Shown: positions 17,501 to 35,710 of the stretch, piece after piece
Layout of the letters: every line of letters begins with the position of its first letter
How positions within the stretch are numbered: the stretch's first letter is position 1
Origin: Chaunax sp. Z400
Lineage: Eukaryota; Chordata; Actinopteri; Lophiiformes; Chaunacidae
Reading direction: 5' to 3'
Assembly: GCA_037577475.1 (NCBI GenBank)
Contig: JBAGJB010000176.1
Span: forward strand, 186,001 to 250,000
Length of the DNA: 64,000 nucleotides
The notes under the pieces: model-generated
Told to the model about the DNA's origin: nothing
Databases searched by the model: none
What the model saw: the letters and a program-made list of their open reading frames with translations, nothing else
Position numbers and translations under genes: made by a program

Positions 17501-20500
17501 TATTCATACTGTACATACTCTTCATACTATACATACTATTCATACTGTACATACTCTTCATACTATACATACTATTCATACTATACATACTATTCATACT
17601 ATTCATACTGTACATATTATACATACTATTCATACTATTCATACTGTACATACTATACATACTATTCATACTATACATACTATTCATACTATACATACTA
17701 TTCATACTGTACATACTATTCATACTGTACATACTATTCATACTATTCATACTGTACATACTGTACATACTGTACATACTATACATACTATTCATACTAT
17801 ACATACTATTCATACTGCAAATACTATTCATACTGCACATACTATACATACTAGTCATACTGTACATACTATTCATACTATTCATACTATACATACTATT
17901 CATACTGTACATACTATACATACTATTCATACTATACATACTAAACATACTGTTTATACTATACATACTATTCATACTGTAGATACTATACATATTATTC
18001 ATACTGTACATACTATACATATTATTCATACTGTACATACTATTCATACTATTCATACTGTACATACTGTTCATACTATACATACTGTACATACTATACA
18101 TATTATTTATACTATACATACTATTCATACTAAACATACTGTTTATACTATACATACTATACATACTCTACATACTATACATACTATTTATACTATACAT
18201 ACTATTCATACTGTACATACTATACATACATATACATAATATTTTTTACTAAACATACTATTTATACTATACATACTATTCATTCTATACATACTATTCA
18301 TACTATACATACTATTATTTCTACACATACTACTACTATACATACTATTCATACTATACATACTATTTTTTACTTTACATGCTATACATACTATTCATGC
18401 TATACATACTGTACATACTATTCATACTGTTCATACTATTCATACTATACATACTGTACATACTGTACATACTATTCATACTGTACATACTATTCATACT
18501 ATTCATACTATACATACTATTCATACTGTACATACTGTACATACTATTCATACTGTACATACTATTCATACTATACATACTATTCATACTGTACATACTA
18601 TACATACTATTCATACTATACATACATATACAAACTATTTATACTATACATACTATTCATTCTATACATACTATTCATACTATACATACTATACATACTA
18701 TTCATTCTACACATACTACTACTATACATATTCTTCATACTATACATACTACTTTTTACTATACATACTATACATACTATTCATACTATACATACTATAC
18801 ATACTGTTCATACTATACATACTATTCATACTGTACATACTATACATACTATTCATACTATGCATACTATTCATACTACACATACTAGTCATACTGTACA
18901 TACTACACATACTATTCATACTATACATACTGTACATACTATTCATACTATACATACTGTACATACTATTTATACTATACATACTACACATACTATTTAT
19001 ACTATACATACTATTTATACTATACATACTATTTATACTATACATACTATTCATACTGTACATGCTATACATACTACTCATACTATACATACTATTCGTA
19101 CTATACATACTATTCATACTGTACATACTGTACATACTATTCATACTATTCATACTGTACATACTATACATACTATTCATACTATACATACTATTCATAC
19201 TGTACATACTATTCATACTGTACATACTATACATACTGTACATACTATACATACTATTCATACTATACATACTAAACATACTGTTTATACTATACATACT
19301 ATTCATACTGTAGATACTATACATATTATTCATACTGTACATACTATACATATTATTCATACTGTACATACTATTCATACTGTACATACTGTTCATACTA
19401 TACATACTGTACATACTATACATATTATTTATACTATACATACTATTCATACTAAACATACTGTTTATACTATACATACTATACATACTATTCATACTAT
19501 GCATACTATTCATACTACACATACTAGTCATACTGTACATACTACACATACTATTCCTACTATACATACTATTCATACTGTACATACTATACATACTATT
19601 CATACTATTCATACTGTACATACTATGCATACTATTCATACTGTACATACTATACATACTATTCATACTATACATACTATTCATTCTACACATACTACTA
19701 CTATACATACTCTTCATACTATACATACTACTTTTTACTATACATACTATACATACTATTCATACTATACATATAAATTCTATGCATACCATGCATACCA
19801 TTCATACTATACATGCCATACATACTATTTATACTATACATACTATTCATACTGTACATACTATACATACTATTCATACTATACATACTATTCATACTGT
19901 ACATACTATACATACTATTCATACTATACATACTATTCATACTGTACATACTATACATACTATTCATACTATACATACTATTCATTCTATACATACTATT
20001 CATACTATACATACTATTCATTCTACACATACTACTACTATTCATACTGTACATACTATACATACTATTCATACTGTACATACTCTACATACTATTCATA
20101 CTGTACATATTATACATACTATTCATACTATTCATACTGTACATACTATACATACTATTCATACTATACATACTATACATACTATTCATACTGTACATAC
20201 TATTCATACTGTACATACTATTCATACTGTACATACTATTCATACTGTACATACTATTCATACTGTACATACTATACATACTATTCATACTGTACATACT
20301 ATTCATACTGTACATACTATACATACTATTCATACTATACATACTATTCATACTGCAAATACTATTCATACTGCACATACTATACATACTAGTCATACTG
20401 TACATACTATTCATACTATTCATACTATACATACTATTCATACTGTACATACTATACATACTATTCATACTATACATACTAAACATACTGTTTATACTAT

Positions 20501-23500
20501 ACATACTATTCATACTGTAGATACTATACATATTATTCATACTGTACATACTATACATATTATTCATACTGTACATACTATTCATACTATTCATACTGTA
20601 CATACTGTTCATACTATACATACTGTACATACTATACATATTATTTATACTATACATACTATTCATACTAAACATACTGTTTATACTATACATACTATAC
20701 ATACTCTACATACTATACATACTATTTATACTATACATACTATTCATACTGTACATACTATACATACATATACATAATATTTTTTACTAAACATACTATT
20801 TATACTATACATACTATTCATTCTATACATACTATTCATACTATACATACTATTATTTCTACACATACTACTACTATACATACTATTCATACTATACATA
20901 CTATTTTTTACTTTACATGCTATACATACTATTCATGCTATACATACTGTACATACTATTCATACTGTTCATACTATTCATACTATACATACTGTACATA
21001 CTGTACATACTATTCATACTGTACATACTATTCATACTATTCATACTATACATACTATTCATACTGTACATACTGTACATACTATTCATACTGTACATAC
21101 TATTCATGCTATAAATACTACTCATACTATACATACTATTCGTACTATACATACTATTCATACTGTACATACTATTCATACTATTCATACGTACATACTA
21201 TACATACTATTCATACTGTACATACTGTACATACTATTGATACTGTACATACTATACATACTATTCATGCTATACATACTGTACATACTATTCATACTGT
21301 TCATACTATTCATACTATACATACTGTACATACTGTACATACTATTCATACTGTACATACTGTACATACTATTCATACTGTACATACTATACATACTATT
21401 CATACTATACATACTATCCATACTATTCATACTATACATACTATTCATACTGTACATACTATTCATACTGTACATACTATTCATACTGTACATACTATTC
21501 ATACTGTACATACTATTCATACTGTACATACTATACATACTATTCATACTGTACATACTATTCATACTGTACATACTATACATACTATTCATACTATACA
21601 TACTATTCATACTGCAAATACTATTCATACTGCACATACTATACATACTAGTCATACTGTACATACTATTCATACTATTCATACTATACATACTATTCAT
21701 ACTGTACATACTATACATACTATTCATACTATACATACTAAACATACTGTTTATACTATACATACTATTCATACTGTAGATACTATACATATTATTCATA
21801 CTGTACATACTATACATATTATTCATACTGTACATACTATTCATACTATTCATACTGTACATACTGTTCATACTATACATACTGTACATACTATACATAT
21901 TATTTATACTATACATACTATTCATACTAAACATACTGTTTATACTATACATACTATACATACTCTACATACTATACATACTATTTATACTATACATACT
22001 ATTCATACTGTACATACTATACATACATATACATAATATTTTTTACTAAACATACTATTTATACTATACATACTATTCATTCTATACATACTATTCATAC
22101 TATACATACTATTATTTCTACACATACTACTACTATACATACTATTCATACTATACATACTATTTTTTACTTTACATGCTATACATACTATTCATGCTAT
22201 ACATACTGTACATACTATTCATACTGTTCATACTATTCATACTATACATACTGTACATACTGTACATACTATTCATACTGTACATACTATTCATACTATT
22301 CATACTATACATACTATTCATACTGTACATACTGTACATACTATTCATACTGTACATACTATTCATACTATACATACTATTCATACTGTACATACTATAC
22401 ATACTATTCATACTATACATACATATACAAACTATTTATACTATACATACTATTCATTCTATACATACTATTCATACTATACATACTATACATACTATTC
22501 ATTCTACACATACTACTACTATACATACTCTTCATACTATACATACTACTTTTTACTATACATACTATACATACTATTCATACTATACATACTATTCATT
22601 CTACACATACTACTACTATTCATACTATTCATACTGTACATACTATACGTACTATTCATACTTCACATACTATACATACTATTCATACTGTACATACTCT
22701 TCATACTATACATACTATTCATACTATACATACTATTCATACTATTCATACTGTACATATTATACATACTATTCATACTGTACATACTATACATACTATT
22801 CATACTATACATACTATTCATACTATACATACTATACGTACTATGCATACTATTCATACTGTACATACTATACATACTATTCATACTATACATACTATTC
22901 CTACTATACATACTATTCATACTGTACATACTATACATACTATTCATACTATGCATACTATTCATACTACACATACTAGTCATACTGTACATACTATACA
23001 TACTATTCAAACTACATACTATTCATACTATACATACTATACATACTGTTCATACTATACATACTATTCATACTGTACATACTATACATACTATTCATAC
23101 TATGCATACTATTCATACTACACATACTAGTCATACTGTACATACTACACATACTATTCATACTATACATACTGCACATACTATTCATACTATACATACT
23201 GTACATACTATTTATACTATACATACTACACATACTATTTATACTATACATACTATTTATACTATACATACTATTCATACTGTACATGCTATACATACTA
23301 CTCATACTATACATACTATTCGTACTATACATACTATTCATGCTGTACATACTGTACATACTATTCATACTATTCATACTGTACATACTGTACATACTAT
23401 TCATACTGTACATACTATACATACTATTCATACTATACATACTATTCATACTATTCATACTATACATACTATTCATACTGTACATACTGTACATACTATT

Positions 23501-24484
23501 CATACTGTACATACTATTCATACTATACATACTATTCATACTGTACATACTATACATACATATACATACTATTTATACTATACATACTATTCATTCTATA
23601 CATACTATTCATACTAAACATACTATTCATTCTACACATACTACTACTATACATACTCTTCATACTATACATACTACTTTTTACTATACATACTATACAT
23701 ACTATTCATACTATACATATAAATTCTATGCATACCATGCATACCATTCATACTATACATGCCATACATACTATTTATACTATACATACTATTCATACTG
23801 TACATACTATACATACTATTCATACTATACATACTATTCATACTGTACATACTATACATACTATTCATACTATACATACTATTCATTCTATACATACTAT
23901 TCATACTATACATACTATTCATTCTACACATACTACTACTATTCATACTATTCATACTGTACATACTATTCATACTGTACATACTATACATACTATTCAT
24001 ACTATACATACTATTCATACTGCAAATACTATTCATACTGCACATACTATACATACTAGTCATACTGTACATACTATTCATACTATTCATACTATACATA
24101 CTATTCATACTGTACATACTATACATACTATTCATACTATACATACTAAACATACTGTTTATACTATACATACTATTCATACTGTAGATACTATACATAT
24201 TATTCATACTGTACATACTATACATATTATTCATACTGTACATACTATTCATACTGTACATACTATACATATTATTCATACTGTACATACTATTCATACT
24301 ATTCATACTGTACATACTGTTCATACTATACATACTGTACATACTATACATATTATTTATACTATACATACTATTCATACTAAACATACTGTTTATACTA
24401 TACATACTATACATACTCTACATACTATACATACTATTTATACTATACATACTATTCATACTGTACATACTATACATACATATA

Positions 24485-27400
24485 CATAATATTTTTTACT
24501 AAACATACTATTTATACTATACATACTATTCATTCTATACATACTATTCATACTATACATACTATTATTTCTACACATACTACTACTATACATACTATTC
24601 ATACTATACATACTATTTTTTACTTTACATGCTATACATACTATTCATGCTATACATACTGTACATAATATTCATACTGTTCATACTATTCATACTATAC
24701 ATACTGTACATACTATTCATACTGTACATACTATTCATACTATTCATACTATACATACTATTCATACTGTACATACTGTACATACTATTCATACTGTACA
24801 TACTATTCATACTATACATACTATTCATACTGTACATACTATACATACTATTCATACTATACATACATATACAAACTATTTATACTATACATACTATTCA
24901 TTCTATACATACTATTCATACTATACATACTATACATACTATTCATTCTACACATACTACTACTATACATACTCTTCATACTATACATACTACTTTTTAC
25001 TATACATACTATACATACTATTCATACTATACATACTATTCATTCTACACATACTACTACTATTCATACTATTCATACTGTACATACTATACGTACTATT
25101 CATACTTCACATACTATACATACTATTCATACTGTACATACTCTTCATACTATACATACTATTCATACTATTCATACTGTACATATTATACATACTATTC
25201 ATACTGTACATACTATACATACTATTCATACTATACATACTATTCATACTATACATACTATACGTACTATGCATACTATTCATACTGTACATACTATGCA
25301 TACTATTCATACTGTACATACTATACATACTATTCATACTATACATACTATTCCTACTATACATACTATTCATACTGTACATACTATACATACTATTCAT
25401 ACTATGCATACTATTCATACTATACATACTAGTCATACTGTACATACTATACATACTATTCAAACTGTACATACTATTCATACTATACATACTATACATA
25501 CTGTTCATACTATACATACTATTCATACTGTACATACTATACATACTATTCATACTATGCATACTATTCATACTACACATACTAGTCATACTGTACATAC
25601 TACACATACTATTCATACTATACATACTGTACATACTATTCATACTATACATACTGTACATACTATTTATACTATACATACTACACATACTATTTATACT
25701 ATACATACTATTTATACTATACATACTATTCATACTGTACATGCTATAAATACTACTCATACTATACATACTATTCGTACTATACATACTATTCATACTG
25801 TACATACTATTCATACTATTCATACGTACATACTATACATACTATTCATACTGTACATACTGTACATACTATTGATACTGTACATACTATACATACTATT
25901 CATGCTATACATACTGTACATACTATTCATACTGTTCATACTATTCATACTATACATACTGTACATACTGTACATACTATTCATACTGTACATACTGTAC
26001 ATACTATTCATACTGTACATACTATACATACTATTCATACTATACATACTATCCATACTATTCATACTATACATACTATTCATACTGTACATACTGTACA
26101 TACTATTCATACTGTACATACTATTCATACTATACATACTATTCATACTGTACATACTATACATACTATACATACATATACATACTATTTATACTATACA
26201 TACTATTCATTCTATACATACTATTCATACTATACATACTATTCATTCTACACATACTACTACTATACATACTCTTCATACTATACATACTACTTTTTAC
26301 TATACATACTATACATACTATACATATAAATTCTATGCATACCATGCATACCATTCATACTATACATGCCATACATACTATTTATACTATACATACTATT
26401 CATACTGTACATACTATACATACTATTCATACTATACATACTATTCATACTGTACATACTATACATACTATTCATACTATACATACTATTCATACTATAC
26501 ATACTATTCATTCTATACATACTATTCATACTATACATACTATTCATTCTACACATACTACTACTATTCATACTATTCATACTGTACATACTATACATAC
26601 TATTCATACTGTACATACTCTTCATACTATACATACTATTCATACTGTACATACTCTTCATACTATACATACTATTCATACTGTACATACTCTTCATACT
26701 ATACATACTATTCATACTATACATACTATTCATACTATTCATACTGTACATATTATACATACTATTCATACTATTCATACTGTACATACTATACATACTA
26801 TTCATACTATACATACTATTCATACTATACATACTATTCATACTGTACATACTATTCATACTGTACATACTATTCATACTATTCATACTGTACATACTGT
26901 ACATACTGTACATACTGTACATACTATTCATACTATACATACTATTCATACTGCAAATACTATTCATACTGCACATACTATACATACTAGTCATACTGTA
27001 CATACTATTCATACTATTCATACTATACATACTATTCATACTGTACATACTATACATACTATTCATACTATACATACTAAACATACTGTTTATACTATAC
27101 ATACTATTCATACTGTAGATACTATACATATTATTCATACTGTACATACTATACATATTATTCATACTGTACATACTATTCATACTATTCATACTGTACA
27201 TACTGTTCATACTATACATACTGTACATACTATACATATTATTTATACTATACATACTATTCATACTAAACATACTGTTTATACTATACATACTATACAT
27301 ACTCTACATACTATACATACTATTTATACTATACATACTATTCATACTGTACATACTATACATACATATACATAATATTTTTTACTAAACATACTATTTA

Positions 27401-30400
27401 TACTATACATACTATTCATTCTATACATACTATTCATACTATACATACTATTATTTCTACACATACTACTACTATACATACTATTCATACTATACATACT
27501 ATTTTTTACTTTACATGCTATACATACTATTCATGCTATACATACTGTACATACTATTCATACTGTTCATACTATTCATACTATACATACTGTACATACT
27601 GTACATACTATTCATACTGTACATACTATTCATACTATTCATACTATACATACTATTCATACTGTACATACTGTACATACTATTCATACTGTACATACTA
27701 TTCATACTATACATACTATTCATACTGTACATACTATACATACTATTCATACTATACATACATATACAAACTATTTATACTATACATACTATTCATTCTA
27801 TACATACTATTCATACTATACATACTATACATACTATTCATTCTACACATACTACTACTATACATACTCTTCATACTATACATACTACTTTTTCCTATAC
27901 ATACTATTCATACTATACATACTATTCATTCTACACATACTACTACTATTCATACTATTCATACTGTACATACTATACGTACTATTCATACTTCACATAC
28001 TATACATACTATTCATACTGTACATACTCTTCATACTATACATACTATTCATACTATACATACTATTCATACTATTCATACTGTACATATTATACATACT
28101 ATTCATACTGTACATACTATACATACTATTCATACTATACATACTATTCATACTGTACATACTATTCATACTGTACATACTATACATACTGTACATACTA
28201 TACATACTATTCATACTATACATACTAAACATACTGTTTATACTATACATACTATTCATACTGTAGATACTATACATATTATTCATACTGTACATACTAT
28301 ACATATTATTCATACTGTACATACTATTCATACTATTCATACTGTACATACTGTTCATACTATACATACTGTACATACTATACATATTATTTATACTATA
28401 CATACTATTCATACTAAACATACTGTTTATACTATACATACTATACATACTATTCATACTATGCATACTATTCATACTACACATACTAGTCATACTGTAC
28501 ATACTACACATACTATTCCTACTATACATACTATTCATACTGTACATACTATACATACTATTCATACTATTCATACTGTACATACTATGCATACTATTCA
28601 TACTGTACATACTATACATACTATTCATACTATACATACTATTCCTACTATACATACTATTCATACTGTACATACTATACATACTATTCATACTATGCAT
28701 ACTATTCATACTATACATACTAGTCATACTGTACATACTATACATACTATTCAAACTGTACATACTATTCATACTATACATACTATACATACTGTTCATA
28801 CTATACATACTATTCATTCTGTACATACTATACATACTATTCATACTATGCATACTATTCATACTACACATACTAGTCATACTGTACATACTACACATAC
28901 TATTCATACTATACATACTGTACATACTATTCATACTATACATACTGTACATACTATTTATACTATACATACTACACATACTATTTATACTATACATACT
29001 ATTTATACTATACATACTATTCATACTGTACATGCTATACATACTACTCATACTATACATACTATTCGTACTATACATACTATTCATACTGTACATACTG
29101 TACATACTATTCATACTATTCATACTATACATACTATTCATACTGTACATACTGTACGTACTATTCATACTGTACATACTATACATACTATTCATGCTAT
29201 ACATACTGTACATACTATTCATACTGTTCATACTATACATACTGTACATACTGTACATACTATTCATACTGTACATACTGTACATACTATTCATACTGTA
29301 CATACTATACATACTATTCATACTATACATACTATTCATACTATTCATACTATACATACTATTCATACTGTACATACTGTACATACTATTCATACTGTAC
29401 ATACTATTCATACTATACATACTATTCATACTGTACATACTATACATACTATACATACATATACATACTATTTATACTATACATACTATTCATTCTATAC
29501 ATACTATTCATACTATACATACTATTCATTCTACACATACTACTACTATACATACTCTTCATACTATACATACTACTTTTTACTATACATACTATACATA
29601 CTATTCATACTATACATATAAATTCTATGCATACCATGCATACCATTCATACTATACATGCCATACATACTATTTATACTATACATACTATTCATACTGT
29701 ACATACTATACATACTATTCATACTATACATACTATTCATACTGTACATACTATACATACTATACATACTATTCATTCTATACATACTATTCATACTATA
29801 CATACTATTCATTCTACACATACTACTACTATTCATACTATTCATACTGTACATACTATACATACTATTCATACTGTACATACTCTTCATACTATACATA
29901 CTATTCATACTGTACATACTCTTCATACTATACATACTATTCATACTGTACATACTCTTCATACTATACATACTATTCATACTATACATACTATTCATAC
30001 TATTCATACTGTACATATTATACATACTATTCATACTATTCATACTGTACATACTATACATACTATTCATACTATACATACTATTCATACTATACATACT
30101 ATTCATACTGTACATACTATTCATACTGTACATACTATTCATACTATTCATACTGTACATACTGTACATACTGTACATACTGTACATACTATTCATACTA
30201 TACATACTATTCATACTGCAAATACTATTCATACTGCACATACTATACATACTAGTCATACTGTACATACTATTCATACTATTCATACTATACATACTAT
30301 TCATACTGTACATACTATTCATACTGTTCATACTATTCATACTGTACATACTGTACATACTATTCATACTGTACATACTATTCATACTATTCATACTATA

Positions 30401-30609
30401 CATACTATTCATACTGTACATACTATTCATACTGTACATACTGTTCATACTATACATACTGTACATACTATACATATTATTTATACTATACATACTATTC
30501 ATACTAAACATACTGTTTATACTATACATACTATACATACTCTACATACTATACATACTATTTATACTATACATACTATTCATACTGTACATACTATACA
30601 TACATATAC
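24485..30609. repeat. Higher-order block, right copy (partner at 5312-11507)
   Basis: This is the partner of the block at 5312-11507. It shares the same succession of variant units, including the rare TGCAAATAC/TGCACATAC pair and the TACGTACATAC phase slip near 6660 and 25824. Internal differences are small losses of 9-bp multiples, and one replaced stretch near 30310-30440 is missing the TAGATAC-containing units present near 11250. Confidence 0.72.
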
Positions 30610-33600
30610 ATAATATTTTTTACTAAACATACTATTTATACTATACATACTATTCATTCTATACATACTATTCATACTATACATACTATTATTTCTACAC
30701 ATACTACTACTATACATACTATTCATACTATACATACTATTTTTTACTTTACATGCTATACATACTATTCATGCTATACATACTGTACATACTATTCATA
30801 CTGTTCATACTATTCATACTATACATACTGTACATACTGTACATACTATTCATACTGTACATACTATTCATACTATTCATACTATACATACTATTCATAC
30901 TGTACATACTGTACATACTATTCATACTGTACATACTATTCATACTATACATACTATTCATACTGTACATACTATACATACTATTCATACTATACATACA
31001 TATACAAACTATTTATACTATACATACTATTCATTCTATACATACTATTCATACTATACATACTATACATACTATTCATTCTACACATACTACTACTATA
31101 CATACTCTTCATACTATACATACTACTTTTTACTATACATACTATACATACTATTCATACTATACATACTATACATACTGTTCATACTATACATACTATT
31201 CATACTGTACATACTATACATACTATTCATACTATGCATACTATTCATACTACACATACTAGTCATACTGTACATACTACACATACTATTCATACTATAC
31301 ATACTGTACATACTATTCATACTATACATACTGTACATACTATTTATACTATACATACTACACATACTATTTATACTATACATACTATTTATACTATACA
31401 TACTATTCATACTGTACATGCTATACATACTACTCATACTATACATACTATTCGTACTATACATACTATTCATACTGTACATACTGTACATACTATTCAT
31501 ACTATTCATACTATACATACTATTCATACTGTACATACTGTACGTACTATTCATACTGTACATACTATACATACTATTCATGCTATACATACTGTACATA
31601 CTATTCATACTGTTCATACTATACATACTGTACATACTGTACATACTATTCATACTGTACATACTGTACATACTATTCATACTGTACATACTATACATAC
31701 TATTCATACTATACATACTATTCATACTATTCATACTATACATACTATTCATACAGTACATACTGTACATACTATTCATACTGTACATACTATTCATACT
31801 ATACATACTATTCATACTGTACATACTATACATACTATACATACATATACATACTATTTATACTATACATACTATTCATTCTATACATACTATTCATACT
31901 ATACATACTATTCATTCTACACATACTACTACTATACATACTCTTCATACTATACATACTACTTTTTACTATACATACTATACATACTATTCATACTATA
32001 CATATAAATTCTATGCATACCATGCATACCATTCATACTATACATGCCATACATACTATTTATACTATACATACTATTCATACTGTACATACTATACATA
32101 CTATTCATACTATACATACTATTCATACTGTACATACTATACATACTATACATACTATTCATTCTATACATACTATTCATACTATACATACTATTCATTC
32201 TACACATACTACTACTATTCATACTATTCATACTGTACATACTATACATACTATTCATACTGTACATACTCTTCATACTATACATACTATTCATACTGTA
32301 CATACTCTTCATACTATACATACTATTCATACTGTACATACTCTTCATACTATACATACTATTCATACTATACATACTATTCATACTATTCATACTGTAC
32401 ATATTATACATACTATTCATACTATTCATACTGTACATACTATACATACTATTCATACTATACATACTATTCATACTATACATACTATTCATACTGTACA
32501 TACTATTCATACTGTACATACTATTCATACTATACATACTATTCATACTATACATACTATTCATACTGCAAATACTATTCATACTGCACATACTATACAT
32601 ACTAGTCATACTGTACATACTATTCATACTATTCATACTATACATACTATTCATACTGTACATACTATACATACTATTCATACTATACATACTAAACATA
32701 CTGTTTATACTATACATACTATTCATACTGTAGATACTATACATATTATTCATACTGTACATACTATACATATTATTCATACTGTACATACTATACATAT
32801 TATTCATACTGTACATACTATTCATACTATTCATACTGTACATACTGTTCATACTATACATACTGTACATACTATTCATACTAAACATACTGTTTATACT
32901 ATACATACTATACATACTCTACATACTATACATACTATTTATACTATACATACTATTCATACTGTACATACTATACATACATATACATAATATTTTTTAC
33001 TAAACATACTATTTATACTATACATACTATTCATTCTATACATACTATTCATACTATACATACTATTATTTCTACACATACTACTACTATACATACTATT
33101 CATACTATACATACTATTTTTTACTTTACATGCTATACATACTATTCATGCTATACATACTGTACATACTATTCATACTGTTCATACTATTCATACTATA
33201 CATACTGTACATACTGTACATACTATTCATACTGTACATACTATTCATACTATTCATACTATACATACTATTCATACTGTACATACTGTACATACTATTC
33301 ATACTGTACATACTATTCATACTATACATACTATTCATACTGTACATACTATACATACTATTCATACTATACATACATATACAAACTATTTATACTATAC
33401 ATACTATTCATTCTATACATACTATTCATACTATACATACTATTCATTCTACACATACTACTACTATACATACTCTTCATACTATACATACTACTTTTTA
33501 CTATACATACTATACATACTATTCATACTATACATACTATTCATTCTACACATACTACTACTATTCATACTATTCATACTGTACATACTATACGTACTAT

Positions 33601-35219
33601 TCATACTTCACATACTATACATACTATTCATACTGTACATACTCTTCATACTATACATACTATTCATACTATACATACTATTCATACTATTCATACTGTA
33701 CATATTATGCATACTATTCATACTGTACATACTATACATACTATTCATACTATACATACTATTCATACTATACATACTATTCATACTGTACATACTATTC
33801 ATACTGTACATACTATACATACTATTCATACTATACATACTAAACATACTGTTTATACTATACATACTATTCATACTGTAGATACTATACATATTATTCA
33901 TACTGTACATACTATACATATTATTCATACTGTACATACTATTCATACTATTCATACTGTACATACTGTTCATACTATACATACTGTACATACTATACAT
34001 ATTATTTATACTATACATACTATTCATACTAAACATACTGTTTATACTATACATACTATACATACTATTTATACTATACATACTATTCATACTGTACATA
34101 CTATACATACTATACATACTATTCATACTATACATACATATACATAATATTTTTTACTAAACATACTATTTATACTATACATACTATTCATTCTATACAT
34201 ACTATTCATACTATACATACTATTATTTCTACACATACTACTACTATACATACTATTCATACTATACATACTATTTTTTACTTTACATACTATACATACT
34301 ATTCATGCTATACATACTGTACATACTATTCATACTGTTCATACTATTCATACTATACATACTGTACATACTGTACATACTATTCATACTGTACATACTA
34401 TTCATACTATTCATACTATACATACTATTCATACTGTACATACTGTTCATACTGTACATACTATTCATACTGTACATACTATACATACTATTCATACTAT
34501 ACATACATATACATACTATTTATACTATACATACTATTCATTCTATACATACTATTCATACTATACATACTATACATACTATTCATTCTACACATACTAC
34601 TACTATACATACTCTTCATACTATACATACTACTTTTTACTATACATACTATACATACTATTCATACTATACATATAAATTCTATGCATACCATGCATAC
34701 CATTCATACTATACATGCCATACATACTATTTATACTATACATACTATTCATACTGTACATACTACACATACTATTCATACTATACATACTATTCATTCT
34801 ATACATACTATTCATACTATACATACTATTCATTCTACACATACTACTACTATTCATACTATTCATACTGTACATACTATACGTACTATTCATACTTCAC
34901 ATACTATACATACTATTCATACTGTACATACTCTTCGTACTATACATACTATTCATACTATACATACTGTACATACTATTCATACTGTACATACTATTCA
35001 TACTGTACATACTGTTCATACTGTACATACTATTCATACTGTATATACTATACATACTATTCATGCTATACATACTATTCATACTGTACATACTATACAT
35101 ACTATTCATACTGTACATACTATTCATACTATTCATACTTTACATACTGTACATACTATACATACTATTTATACTGTACATACTATTCATACTGTACATA
35201 CTATACATACTACTCATAA
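30609..35219. repeat. Higher-order block, left copy (partner at 35711-40384)
   Basis: Landmarks in this roughly 4.6-kb block recur downstream at offsets of 5,102 bp (30609 and 35711; 30749 and 35851), 5,093 bp (32013 and 37106), 5,129 bp (33126 and 38255) and 5,165 bp (34143 and 39308; 34684 and 39849). The last 0.9 kb (34305-35219 versus 39470-40384) looks almost unchanged. The two copies are nearly adjacent, so this is a tandem segmental duplication of about 5.1-kb period. Confidence 0.75.
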
Positions 35220-35710
35220 TATACATACTGTACATACTATACATACTATTCATACTGTACATACTATTCATACTATACATACTATTCATACTGCAAATAC
35301 TATTCATACTGCACATACTATACATACTAGTCATACTGTACATACTATTCATACTATTCATACTATACATACTATTCATACTGTACATACTATACATACT
35401 ATTCATACTATACATACTAAACATACTGTTTATACTATACATACTATTCATACTGTAGATACTATACATATTATTCATACTGTACATACTATACATATTA
35501 TTCATACTGTACATACTATTCATACTATTCATACTGTACATACTGTTCATACTATACATACTGTACATACTATACATATTATTTATACTATACATACTAT
35601 TCATACTAAACATACTGTTTATACTATACATACTATACATACTCTACATACTATACATACTATTTATACTATACATACTATTCATACTGTACATACTATA
35701 CATACATATA

